Positions 1-10,303 of a stretch of DNA of 64,000 nucleotides are shown one piece after another; the first letter of the stretch is position 1; each line of letters begins with the position of its first letter. Location of the stretch: NCBI GenBank assembly GCA_030407085.1, contig CM059582.1, forward strand, positions 72,192,001 to 72,256,000, read 5' to 3'. The position numbers and the translations under genes are program-made. Under the pieces are notes generated by a model. That model saw only the letters and a program-made list of their open reading frames with translations. It was not told the origin of the DNA and searched no databases. The DNA comes from Trichopria drosophilae (taxonomy: Eukaryota; Arthropoda; Insecta; Hymenoptera; Diapriidae).

Positions 1-749
1 TCATTCTTAAATATAAACTCCATCCACAAAAATCTGGGAGATACGCTTTCACGCTCTTTAGCTGTTTGGCATATTTTTACTGGAAATGACTGCAATCCCG
101 CCTTCTACAGAAAAGGGAAAAAATAATGTGAAATTCCAAGAAGCATTTAACACCTTATTGTATATTTCTCCGTCACAAATGACCACGACTTGCGACTTCA
201 AGCTACATGAAGAATACGTTTGCAGAATGTATAATTTAAAAGTAAAAAGTGACGTAAATCAGGGTCGATACGAAATGTTAATGAAAATATATAAATCTAA
301 CTGTGATGAGAAAGTATTAAATAAAAAAATTAAATCTCTCGACGCTTCTGCCTTGCCTCCAAGTACAGAAGAGCTTTTACAACAAATAAAAAGGACGATG
401 TACTTGAGTAGCATTTGGTGCAACGCTCATATAAGGAATCATAACGAATATAATCCAGAAGATTGTGGCTGGGCGTTAATAGATAATATGTACGAATTTT
501 ATTGGTTCAATGGACCTGCAAGCCCAATATTCGGTGACATTTCAATCGAAAATTTAGGTATGATTAATTTTAACAAAGTAACATCCAGTAACATTCTCGC
601 ATTCATTCACCAAATTTTAAAAGCTATGGTTTTATTTATTACAGAATCTGATGAAGAGTTTGTAGATGACGACATGAACTGCAGTGATGACGAAAAAGTT
701 TTTGAAAACGAAAACTATGAATCAGATGAAAATGATGACCTTACAGCCA
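1..749 (+). pseudogene. Transposon-associated uncharacterised protein, C-terminal fragment
   Basis: The fragment enters from the left edge in frame 1, with a motif like HIFTGNDCNPAFYRKGKK. It reaches a stop near 121 and continues in frame 2 from about 86 as KFQEAFNTLLYISPS and then LPPSTEELLQQIKRT, SSIWCNAHIR and NPEDCGWALIDN. This motif order (H-FTG-D...FYRKGK, then an N-A-H motif, then a GW...W-F/W-FNG ending) is one I know from large uncharacterised proteins repeated in arthropod and cnidarian genomes. They are usually linked to mobile DNA, and their function is not established. An acidic tail (residues about 205-225) precedes the point where R1 LINE sequence takes over near 750. The frameshift and truncation make it a pseudogene. 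Family recognition is moderate; no biochemical role can be claimed. Confidence 0.5.
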
Positions 750-2510
750 TGGGGGTAGTTCGATTGTCCCCGGGTCAATACGTCCTTGGGACGTTCACTG
801 ACTTTGAGGGGGCTTTCGACCATCTCCGCTGGGACACGATCCTCGGGATACTGCGGGAGGCGCGCTGTCCAGAACTTCCGCTCTTGTCGGGTCCAATTTT
901 TTGGAACCTGGCAATCGATCGACTCCTGCGGACATTAGGTGGTTGTGGCGAAGAGGTCGTCGATTTTGCCGATAACCTCCTTCTCATAACGAGCGCGGAT
1001 ACCCAGCGTGAGCTGGAGATCCGCGCAGAGGGGGGCCTGGCAGCTGTCGCTGAATGGGGCGTATACGGCCAGTTCCGTCGGGTCATGCGGAGAGAGTGGG
1101 GACTCCGGCGACGAGCCGTGAGGATCCTTTATCGGGGCGTCTTCACTTTCTGTGGACTGTACGGAGCGGCGGTATGGGCGGAGCTAATCCGGAACAGCTC
1201 CGTGGCTGCAGTGGCACTGAATAGCATTCAGCGTTGAGTGCTGCTGGCCATGGAACCCGTCTGCCGTACCGTGTCCACGGAGGCGTTGACTGTCCTGTCA
1301 GGGGTTCTCCCCCGGGACCTTCACGTGCAGCTGATGGAGTTCGGCTACTGCGCGCACAAAGGGCTGCCCGATCCGGTGGGCTTGCCTGGAGCGCGCAAGG
1401 TCGGGACTGATGGGGGGTTCGCCCCCCTTCAGCGTGCCGTGCTAGAACGCGCTAAGCGGTGCGTTGAAGAGCCACTGTGGCCCTGTTGGGAAGGCCGGTG
1501 GCAGGGTTGCGGCAAAGGGTCTACGACCCGATGCTTCTTCTCTGTGCTTAGTCGGGTTGCCGAACTTCGACACCTCGATTTCGGGCTTGACGCCGGTTTC
1601 CTCCTGCCAGGCATTGGCTCGCTCCGCGAGTTCCTTCACAGAAGGGGACTTGCTGAGTCGCGCGCTTGCGATTGCCAGCTCGGCGCCGAAGATTGGGTCC
1701 ATGTCCTGTGCGAGTGTCCGTTTTACGGCGCTCGTCAGGACATGGAATGCATGGGCATCCTTGCCCGTTCTGCTGGGGGCTGGGACGTGGAAGGGGTCGT
1801 TGCGATCCCGGAAGCGTTTGCAGCCTTCAGAGACTTCGCGAACTGGGATTTCTCCTCCAGGGCGAGCCGTCTGGCTGCCACTGGCGGGGAGGACCTGATT
1901 GCATGGCGAAGAGAGTAGGGATGCACCCGATCCCTCGTGCCGAGAAGTGCAAGGGGGGCTCTGGAGTCCGGTGGACCCATCCCCTACGGGATTAGCGATC
2001 TCGCACTGTCTGAGATGGGTGACCAGTCCCACGCCGGCAAGGGCGCAACTGGAAGTGGGCCAAGTTGACACACGAACGTCTAGCCGTTGACGATGGACGG
2101 TACCACGGGGCCGGTTTGCTCGGGGGTGGGCCTGTCCCATCCTGCCGGCCGATTGGAGTAGGATCCGTGGGGGTAGTGGTTTAAAGCCCGCAAGATGGGC
2201 TAGGGGTCCCCTACAGGGGCCCCGGCGGGTGATCTGCGCATTGTTCAGCTCGGACGCGGCCTCGCTGGGCCATAGGGGTTGGAAAGTGCCCTGACCCTGA
2301 CCGAGGTCTTGCCACCGACGGGGAAATTGGTAGCTCTCCTCACGGAGGACGCGTTGGACGGGCGTATCCCGGCCCCTCGCCATGGGGCCCGAGCCTTAAA
2401 GCCTTGCGGCGGATAAGGCTCGGTTATCACATACAAGGAGACGAATGTCCTCTTCGACGGACGAAATTTCCTGGGTTTTCTCGACATGGGAATCAGATCC
2501 GTAAAATAAA
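750..2510 (+). mobile_element. R1-clade non-LTR retrotransposon, internally deleted 3' part
   Basis: This GC-rich block in AT-rich DNA begins in the middle of reverse transcriptase and runs through the end of ORF2 (stop at 1916-1918). A GC-rich 3' UTR of about 590 bp follows and fades into AT-rich sequence near 2510. No poly(A) tail or convincing target duplication was found. R1-type elements often end without poly(A). The insertion lies inside the transposon-associated protein fragment to its left. The exact 3' boundary is an estimate from the base-composition change. Confidence 0.7.
757..1918 (+). pseudogene. R1-type ORF2 remnant (reverse transcriptase to C-terminal zinc knuckle)
   Basis: The translation shows the RT motif TDFEGAFDHLRWDTIL, then a jump to IFWNLAIDRLL and VVDFADNLLLI, the position of the catalytic F/YADD box. 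The box reads FADN, so the last aspartate is lost. A large piece between these motifs is deleted. Further on come YGAAVWAELI, the R1-clade signature VCRTVSTEAL, and a cysteine-histidine knuckle CDCQLGAEDWVHVLCECPFY near the C terminus. An in-frame TGA at 1235-1237 separates the two open segments, and the frame is otherwise continuous. The order and wording of the motifs fit the R1/TRAS/Waldo group (LINEs with an APE-type endonuclease), although the endonuclease itself is not present. The element is dead. Confidence 0.8.
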
Positions 2511-3189
2511 TGTTGCACAGTATAGTCTTGTAAATAATTTTTTTCGATTTAACTGCTATATTTGTGAAATAAAATTACTTAGTATGAAAAAACAATCATT
2601 AACATATACCTTTACATTGAATAACCACTTTTTTGCACGTAAATATGCTTCAAATTTTTCATGAAATAATTAGAAATTTTTATTTGCGATTTTAGTCTAT
2701 TTTTGTTCATCTAAGCTTTATTTCCTGTCGGACTTGTCGGACAACGTTAATTTAGCACTCAGAAAATTTTATTTGATCAAGACTTACTTTTGTCCGACAT
2801 ACATGTATCAGAAAACACGACTACGTCAAAACGACATGTTTGGGCTGTTGGACTCCTCCTATTTGCCATTATTTTTTTCATACAAGTTGATTCCCGTGAT
2901 TTGCAAATAAAAATCTACAATCTTACGTAAAATTACATTTACATTTATCAAGAAACATGACTACATCAGATCGACGTGTTTGCGAGTCCTCGGCTCGCAT
3001 ACGTGCCATTTCCGAAAAAAGTAGAAGATGAAAAAGTTGTCGGACTTGATGTAAGCAAGCCATTTACAAAGTTTCCGGTTTACATGTGTAACTGAAAAAA
3101 AAAGGTTCTTGGATAGTTGATTAACAGGTGAAGTCCTAGGTGAGGGACTTCATAATTCCTATATTGTAATCATCTTTATCGGATAATTA
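2511..3189. other. AT-rich non-coding stretch with a diverged direct repeat
   Basis: No gene is recognised. Two related segments, about 2802-2851 and 2940-2990, share the pattern ACAT-TATCA-GAAA(A)CA-GACTAC-TCA and later CGAC-TGTTTG. They suggest a diverged repeat unit of about 138 bp. The word GTCGGACTTG also recurs at about 2729 and 3040. Confidence 0.3.
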
Positions 3190-3465
3190 ATCTGCCGCAA
3201 TTCTTCCCCCCTCGAGGTCGTCGAAGGTCCAGAAAGACGAAGTGGTAGATTACGAAGGCGCCAAGGAAGAATATCGCTCGCGTCTCCATCGTTGACTTCG
3301 ACCCACGATCGAGCGACAGCCATCGACGGAATCCACCAGGGCCGGACCAGGCATACCTGGGGCCCCAGATTCAAGGACGACGGAAGAAAGAAGATCCAAA
3401 AAAACACGACGACGAGGAAGATAAAGAAGAAAAAGTCCTTCTCTCCCGCGGAGTGGTAAAGTGTT
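3190..3465. other. GC-rich island of unknown origin
   Basis: The segment is clearly richer in G and C than its surroundings. It is open on the plus strand with a basic, serine/threonine-rich translation that ends at the TAA of gtggtaaag. It could be an old exon or a piece of retroelement leader. I recognise no family. Confidence 0.25.
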
Positions 3466-3584
3466 ATTATGTTCATTTATCGACGATATTTTTGTGATGT
3501 CCATGGTATAATTATTGATTTGTGTGGTTGTATGTGAGGTCGCGTAATTTATTCCGTGTTGACTGACACATTTGTTATTCGCAT

Positions 3585-3745
3585 TGTCTACTATAATTTT
3601 ATTCGCGTAAATTATCTCGTTTTTTTGACTAGTATGATTTTATTCGCGTAATTTATCTCGTTTTTTGACCATTAGTTTATCTCGTTTTTGACCATTAATT
3701 TATCTCGTTTTTGACCATCAATGATTTTATCCGCGTAATTTATGC
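3585..3745 (+). repeat. Degenerate tandem repeat
   Basis: The phrases ATTTTATTCGCGTAA(A)TT, TTATCTCGTTTTT and TGACCATTA repeat three to five times with variable spacing (units of roughly 20 to 50 bp). No coding potential is seen. Confidence 0.6.
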
Positions 3746-4758
3746 CCTGAAGTATGTCGTCGAATAATTGGTATTCTAGCGTTTTTGAAAAATATGTGTG
3801 TGGTTTATGAAATATGATTAATTGACGAGCGAAACATCGCAAATGCGTTATATAAATTATTATATGTATATGTGTTAATATGTGTTGCACCATGCTGTGA
3901 TGACGAGAATAAGAAACGAATAAAGTCATAATATAAAACCTCAAATTGTTACACTTTATTCGGAGGTTCAATTAAGGTGGACAAAGCGTCGGGCTAAGAA
4001 AAATTCCCAAAGAAGGTTGTTATATATACATAGACCTAACTCCCATTAAATTTGTGTGCCATTATGTTGAGACAGAAACCACTGGCCCTCTCCTAAACAT
4101 GCGAAAAACCTGATTTCCACGAAAATGACCATATTAAAACGGCTGTATTTTTTGAACGAGTCGATGAATTTCAAACGCTGACCAGACATTTTAAAGATCA
4201 TAGAAAAATCTGTCAAATTCCGTATATAAATAGTGTTTTCGTCGATTCAATCGGTTTTGGCAGCCATTTAAAATTTGTCATTTTTTCTTAAATTTGAATA
4301 CCACTGTATCAGTTACCAATAATGGACGTTACCATTTTTTAGTTTTCAAAAAATTTGCCTAAATAGTTAATCAATTTTAACTAAATTTCCTCAAATCTTC
4401 ACTCACCAAGATTGCAGTTCAAATGGCCTACGGAATGACGGCATCTCATGTTATCGATGGCAAGTGAAATTATTCACAGTAATTTTGTAGATCTATTAAT
4501 TTAAGCTACATTGCATTAATATTAATTTATGTATACCTCATTCATACATTATGAATTGAATTTTACAGCGGAAAGTTCAAATCGTGAGTTTCTTTAGTTC
4601 ATATAAAATACATCCCTTTTAAATTTTATATTTTTTTCTTTATAATTATTTCAATAAATGTATTTACGAATGATTCATGCGAAAATTTGACATTTGCACG
4701 TGTTTTGTTTCTTGAATTAACATAAATTCTTCACAAGTTTTGTAATTTGCTTATGCAG
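3746..4758. other. AT-rich stretch, nothing recognised
   Basis: I see no gene or clear repeat here, and the open frames are short and uninformative. The tail of the stretch (about 4735-4758) provides the pyrimidine-rich TTTGCTTATGCAG preceding the candidate exon at 4759. Confidence 0.5.
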
Positions 4759-4884
4759 GCCGCGGCGTTTGAATCTAGCGGGACACCTCTCGTACCTCTG
4801 GCTAATCAGGGCAAGGTGCGCGAAACCCGTGCGCGTGAATGTTCTCCACCTGGCATCACTGGTCTGGACCTTCTAACCTCTTGA
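4759..4884 (+). other. Candidate terminal coding exon
   Basis: A splice-acceptor-like TTTGCTTATGCAG ends at 4758. It is followed by 41 codons that are GC-rich relative to the flanks and end in TGA at 4882-4884. The translation includes AAFESSGTPLVPLANQGKV and ends in GLDLLTS. The frame after the acceptor is phase 0 if the exon begins at GCC. No family is recognised. An overlapping reading frame on the other strand (4806-5114) also exists and is probably a shadow. It could equally be a decayed transposon piece; evidence is limited to the splice signal and composition. Confidence 0.28.
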
Positions 4885-5647
4885 AACATAGAGTTTGCAG
4901 CCACAAATATTGTTAAGCACAATAATGGTTTATGACACAAATAGAGAGACACAATACTCACCCAAAACTCCCTATCTGAATGTACCACTGGGAACGATTT
5001 CGGGAGTATATGCCATGGTAGATGCATTGCAAACACTATCCTATCCTTGTCCGAGATAATATACACGACGCACCAAGCGCGGTAAGCCGACCGAAGTTGA
5101 CAGGTGGTCTCCATTTAGTACGCTCATCAAGGTTCACTCCTTATTACAAACACTCCGACATAAACAGAGAAAATGGCATGGACGAGCATTCAAAATAGCG
5201 ACCTAGGGGAACGCACACTTTTCAAGGTGCGCAGGACTTTGAAATTATAACCACTTTGAAATTGGCCGATGGAATATTCATAATTAATAATCGCCTTCCC
5301 TTAATAAAAAAGATTTTAAAATGTACTATGTGCTTATGCGTACAAATGCATATGGTTGTCAGCATCAACTATGTAAATGGTTCGGTACTGGGTACTAACT
5401 AAAATGATTTTGAAAATTGTCACCCATTTAATGCTTCTCTGCTTTTGTGATTCTATCTATTCAATCTGATTGAATTGTTGTACGTTTATATTTAAGGTAA
5501 TAAACTATCCATCTGTTCATATAGCCATCTAATACTAAATACTAGTTTATATGGAATTTAGTCTTTTATATCTGAGTCATAGTTTTAACTATTTAAATGC
5601 TTAGATTCTTGATATATTGATTACTAATACTGATTACGATATTGCAG
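4885..5647. other. AT-rich stretch, nothing recognised
   Basis: No gene, repeat or RNA was recognised. It lies between two candidate exons and would be intron or intergenic DNA if those are real. Confidence 0.4.
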
Positions 5648-5796
5648 ATTTTTATTTGGATAAAATAACGGAAATTGGGCAGAATGGACTACTTTCGACT
5701 TTGAAGAATATCATTTATCAATTCGAAGTAATCGATACTGAAACGGTGCATTTACTGACCCATTTATTTCTCCAATTTTTGTCTCGACATGAACAG
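5648..5796 (+). other. Candidate internal coding exon, helical repeat-like
   Basis: The segment is flanked by a good acceptor (TACGATATTGCAG, ending at 5647) and a good donor (GAACAG|GTAGGA, GT at 5797). It is 149 bp long. The open phase reads DFYLDKITEIGQNGLLSTL, then KNIIYQFEVIDTETVHLLTH, then LFLQFLSRHEQ. This is amphipathic and helical in character, as in armadillo/HEAT or similar repeat proteins, but I cannot name the family. The upstream phase would take one base from the previous exon. It is the best host-gene candidate in the window, and it sits immediately left of the large nested transposon block. No neighbouring exon of the same gene was identified. Confidence 0.4.
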
Positions 5797-5963
5797 GTAG
5801 GATGCTTTCTTGATTACGCAATCAGGGGGGCGCTATCATTACACCATCAAGAATCCGTTAATAAATAAAAATATTTAAATTTATATCCAAAGTCTGGTAT
5901 AGTAATTTAGGTAATTTAGAGGTACCAACAACCATATGTAAACCTCCCTACTTCTGCCTTTAA

Positions 5964-6780
5964 CCCGTTTCGTCCTGAAATGGCATAAATTGTCGCCGTT
6001 TTGTAGCTAAATAATTTCCATAGAAAGATTGAATGAATTTTCATATAAATCCATGTCTTATAGGTTTCAAGTCTGCCCTTTCTGAATTTTAAAGTCGATC
6101 TTCCAATATCTTTAGTCGTTTTTCCAATATGGCGTCCAGAATGGCAAAAAACCCCAAAAAATATTAATTTCTTAAAATGAAATCCTTTTTTGTATATGAA
6201 ACTTTCAATCAATTCTTACTTTTAGATCTGTTGGAGTAATTCATTGTACCAAAAGATTGTACAATGCACATGCGGCTTCAAAATGGCGGCTTCAAAATGA
6301 CGTCATTTTTAACAAAATTCGTTATTCGTTATTCAGTTGCAATACTTTTGTAAATGAACATACATTCAATTACAATTGATAAAAGATGGTTTCCCACATC
6401 CCCGATCACGAATCTTTTTCAAATTTTCAAAATCAAAATGGCGGATCCAATATGGCTGAAAAAATTTAAAACTTTTATCAAATTTTGTAAAAAGGAGTAT
6501 ACGTGGCATTTCGAGGTTCCTGACCACGAATCCGTTGTCAGATTTTTGAAATTCTAAATGGCGAATATAATATGGTAGACGAAAATTCAAAACTTTTATT
6601 AATTTTTAGGCACGACTATCACCATCTTGATACCATGATTTAACATTCTTACATCTCAAAAGGACTACTGGTCTATTGACCATTAATAGTGATGCGGAAT
6701 TACTTATTTACCTCAATGTTGATTTTCGTACCTCTGACAACGAATAACTAAAGAATTGGTGATCCGGAGAACTGAGAGAT
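5964..6780 (+). repeat. Left arm of the palindromic TTAA element
   Basis: The arm pairs with 44500-44854 in inverted orientation over about 5964-6340. Beyond that it carries sub-repeats built on AAAATGGCGGATCCAATATGG and the phrase GACCACGAATC-G-T. The same words recur in the second palindromic element at 53173-54908, so the two belong to related families. Short open frames here (5916-6212, 6354-6590) are repeat sequence, not genes. Confidence 0.75.
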
Positions 6781-6785
6781 CCCAT

Positions 6786-7437
6786 TGTTACGTACGGAGC
6801 GGTAGTGCGTAACAGGCGCGAAGGGAAAGAAGTGGGTGTGAATGACACAAAAGAAGTCTAAATAGTGTATGTTTTATTAGGCGGTCCAGCACCCGCGACC
6901 CTTCGCGATCTCGCGTGAACTCGATTACAAACGCGGACTTGTTATTCTAATGGCGCGCGAAGTCGTTCACCGGAGCGCGCACTTATAATTTCCGGCGTTC
7001 CGCTCGAAGTTGGTTACTACGAGCTTTGCGGACACGAGCCGACGAAGCTACTCGTTCCGCAGCTAAAAACAGTCTGTCTTGAGAATCCGCTTCCTCGAGA
7101 TCCGTCAACGTGTCCCGTGGACGGATCGACGTCGTTCTCACACACCGTCAGCATTTCCTGGCCTGGGAACCTGCTGAGTGTGCAGTTTTCGCGAGCAAGC
7201 GACCGTCGTCGAGTCCTGCGAATTGTCGATCTCTGCAGGTTCCCAGCTGAAACATTCTTATCTGTTCCTGCGATGCAGTTAACCGAATTATTCGGGAAGG
7301 GTCCCATGTCATCACATAAGACCGGATGCGCGGCGTTACCTTACTTTAATGTGATACGTAGAAATTATTAGTAGCTATAGGGTATACGTATAATGATTAG
7401 TAGAATGTAGATGATCTACGATCGACGGATCGTAACA
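6786..7437 (-). repeat. 3' LTR of the large Gypsy element
   Basis: It begins TGTTACGTACGG and ends GGATCGTAACA on the plus strand, so it has TG...CA termini. It aligns along its whole length with 43698-44351. The polypurine tract adjoins its right side, which fixes it as the 3' LTR of a minus-strand element. Confidence 0.9.
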
Positions 7438-7457
7438 CCTCCCCCCTTAAAAAAAAT
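7438..7457 (-). other. Polypurine tract
   Basis: On the minus strand the bases immediately before the LTR read AAAAAAAAGGGGGGAGG, followed by TGTTACG. This is where plus-strand DNA synthesis would be primed during reverse transcription. Confidence 0.75.
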
Positions 7458-7478
7458 CGGCGGTCCTCCGCCGACGGT

Positions 7479-8760
7479 TTAAGCGAAGCGCGAAGGCAGA
7501 TAAAGTGGGATCCGATCCCACGCGTTACATTTTTTTTTGGGTGTATTTGTGTACGCATGTGTGAGTGTATGTGGGATCCGAACCCATGCGTTACATTTAT
7601 GTCGCACAGGTTCGGATTCTATTACGCGCGAGGCTACGAGCGTGATTTTGTCCGCCTGTGCCTTGCAGCCCGACGCTAACTCAAGCAGACCTGTTCCGTT
7701 GAGAGAAACCTTGGCTATAATATTTCCTCCACACATTATCCTTAGGTCGCAATTGTTGAAGTCGCTGAACTTCAACTCTGTGATCATGTGAACTTTGCAG
7801 TCACTGTCCTGATCTCGTTCGTGCAACGGTAGCTCCCCGTGGCAAACGAAAGTATCTCCGCTTTTGCGACATTGGCGGAACGCGTCCGCTGATGGTCGGA
7901 CATACTTATCTTGATCGTTCGCTATGCCCGAGTATTGGGTGGAGGGTACGATGAATGCTGATCGTGACTGATTTCCGAAGTGCTGTGGGACCGGCACGGA
8001 GTTGTGCTCGTAAAGGTGAATCGCGTATACGATAGCAAGGGTATGTACAGGTTGTAGATGAGGGACGTCTTCCAGTATGCAATCTTGATCGTTGATACTT
8101 CCAGCAGTAAGTCCAATGTGATCTGTGCCAAAGGAATCGGGAATTCGCATTCTGGGGTGAATTCGGCGATTTCTTTGATTTAGGTGGTCAGGTTGCTGAG
8201 CGATACAAATTCGGGGTGAATCTGCCCGGCCTTTGCGAAGAGGACCGCGTTCATCAGCTGGTCGGCTTCCATGACGTAACGTTGCACCTCGACGCTTGCG
8301 ACCGCCATGATGTGCCATAATTTCTCGTTTCGAAGAGATTGTTCAATCGTTGATTCTGTTATGCTATGCTCTTTCCACAGCTGGTTTAGTGATACATTAA
8401 TGGTTTTTTCATTTCTTGATGCAAACCCGAAAATTCCAACGCTATCACCTTGGTTTGATCAGCGATTAGTGTCGCCGTATTGTCCAGTTGATCATTTAGC
8501 ACGTTTATTTGATCTTGTAATACCTCGATCTCTTCCTCTTCGGCCGTACCGAATAGTATCTTGCTCAGCTTCCCGATTGCTCTGAAGATGGCACTTCCGG
8601 GGTTCTTGACCTGATAATATTTCCAGTAGGTTATCATTCCTGCGGGCGATCTCGCGAAGCGTCATTCTTGCGTCTTGAATGCGGGCGTATAGGGCGCATG
8701 TCTTCGAATCGCGACATTGTTCCTCTATTCTCGATAGGCAGGCCTGAAAATCGCTCATTT
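7479..8760 (-). pseudogene. Env remnant, baculovirus-F/errantivirus-type fusion protein
   Basis: The remnant lies between the polypurine tract and the foreign block, the usual place of env. The upstream segment (8758-8492) has spaced cysteines in a helical stretch (CLSRIEEQC, then TCALYARIQ). A different frame (8637-8386) then carries IFRAIGKLSKILFGT followed by a heptad-rich helix, DQINVLNDQLDNTATLIADQ. A hydrophobic segment with the LFGT motif followed by a coiled coil is characteristic of F-type fusion proteins of errantiviruses and baculoviruses. The C-terminal part (8318-7479) has C-...CHGELPLHERD, DLRIMCGG and GTGLLELASGCKA. At least two frame changes break it, and no complete signal peptide or intact cleavage site was seen. 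It is not functional. Confidence 0.65.
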
Positions 8761-9560
8761 TGTCAAAGTATCCCAGTAGCGGGACCTTTGATATCAGCCG
8801 TCATTCAGTATGCGAGAGCCGCATAGGTCCAATCTTTTCGGAGTATAGACATGGAATATCGTTGATGTTGACGTTTACGAATTTTTCTCGGTTATCCCTG
8901 CAAGCGGAATTTGAATGTAGGTTATTTTCTATTTTTCGCCTACTGGGATCGTCACTACCGCCCCTACCAATGGCTTTCCCTCGATCGCCCTTACATAATT
9001 TATCGAGAATAAATTATTCTGTTTTCTACCCGAGCACATCTTTTCGAATACGCACGGAATAGATAACGCGATGATTACGCACGGTAGTATTATTTTTTGA
9101 TTCACGATTTTTGTTTACGGCGGCGTGGGTCGTGGATTTGTAAAAGAGAATGCGCCGAGTCGCATGGCGAACATAAAATTCATTTAGTTAAGGGTTGGAG
9201 GTGACTCGTTTCCAGGTGGCGATCTCTCGCCGTTTCGCTTCCGTTTCGCTTCTTATTCCGGCTCAAACCTTCCTCTCGCGATCCCGTGGATGGTCCAGGT
9301 CGCCGTTACAGCCCCGCAAGAGGTAAGAAGCAGGAAGAGAGGGATCTAGCGACGAGGGGCGGAGAGGCGAGGGGATCTCCTACCCTCTACGTCGTTCATC
9401 CCAGGTTTTATCTCCAGCTGTCCCTTCCCTCTTCGCGCGGAAGAGGATGAAGCTCATCGCGCAGTCCTTCGTCAGCTATGGTGCGTGGCTAGTCCCATGT
9501 ATTGGACTGTATTGTTTATGCGTAGCACGAGGGTGGGGACGCCGCGTCATCGAGGCCATG
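8761..9560 (-). other. GC-rich Gypsy interior upstream of env, undecoded
   Basis: Composition matches the env remnant rather than the AT-rich DNA beyond 9785. It should be the region between integrase and env, but I could not recognise a conserved motif. The open frames are short. Confidence 0.3.
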
Positions 9561-9604
9561 GCATAATAAGAAAAGGTATCGCAACTCGTCCGTTCCGCGC
9601 AAGC

Positions 9605-9660
9605 AGTATATATAGGCCATAGGGGGGGGGGGGGGCAACTGCGGGCCACCAATCAGCGAG
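9605..9660 (-). promoter_or_regulatory. Possible minus-strand promoter (CCAAT box and TATA box)
   Basis: Read on the minus strand, ATTGG (9649-9653) is followed by a 14-base C run and then CCTATATATACTGC (TATA box near 9607-9617). The spacing is plausible for RNA polymerase II. Its position suggests a promoter belonging to the Gypsy interior or to another lost element. No transcript start can be shown. Confidence 0.22.
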
Positions 9661-10076
9661 CGACCGATAGACTCCCGAGAGGCGACCGGTCGCTGAAGTC
9701 GTTTGAGCATGTCTGGTCAGACAACGTATAAAATTAGTCACTCGGGACTCCGTTTCTCCGATTCTCTCCGCCGTTCTTCAGTAATTGATAGATGTCATCT
9801 ATGTCATAGATGCTTCGACATTATATTCCTTAGAGGAAAGTTGTAACAAAATAGATATCATTAAAAAAAGTAAAGCAGTTTGAGTGTACCAACTGTGAAA
9901 CATAATTCTAGCATCATGTATCCTGTGTTTCATATGTGCGGTGTCCCAATTATGAAACAGTCAAATATAATTGGAAATTAATTTATTTTTCTATACATTT
10001 GAACATCTTATAAGTATACTACATAAAATAACCATGTATTTTTAAGTAATAATTACATAAGTTCTTCTCTGTTTGC

Positions 10077-10303
10077 AAGGAAAAACCAGGTAACACCATT
10101 ATTTGAAAACTCGAGAAAAACGCGTTTAAAGTTTCAAATTTGCATTTAAGGCTGAGTAAATTGATGTTCATTTTTCAAATAATGCTAAAATATGATGTTG
10201 GATCCAAATTTCGAACTGATAGATCTATAATAAATGAAATATCCATCCTGTTTTCGTCGGTTTCTCAATTTTTTCAAAAAGTGCTGTTACCTGGTTTTTC
10301 CTT
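10077..10303. mobile_element. 227-bp MITE with 19-bp terminal inverted repeats
   Basis: The left end AAGGAAAAACCAGGTAACA (10077-10095) is perfectly inverted at 10285-10303. The interior is AT-rich with no coding potential. No clear target duplication was seen, so the superfamily is undecided. Confidence 0.65.

Noticed and set aside
1442..2383. 313-codon minus-strand frame
   Set aside because: Antisense to the R1 ORF2 C terminus and 3' UTR; no motifs.
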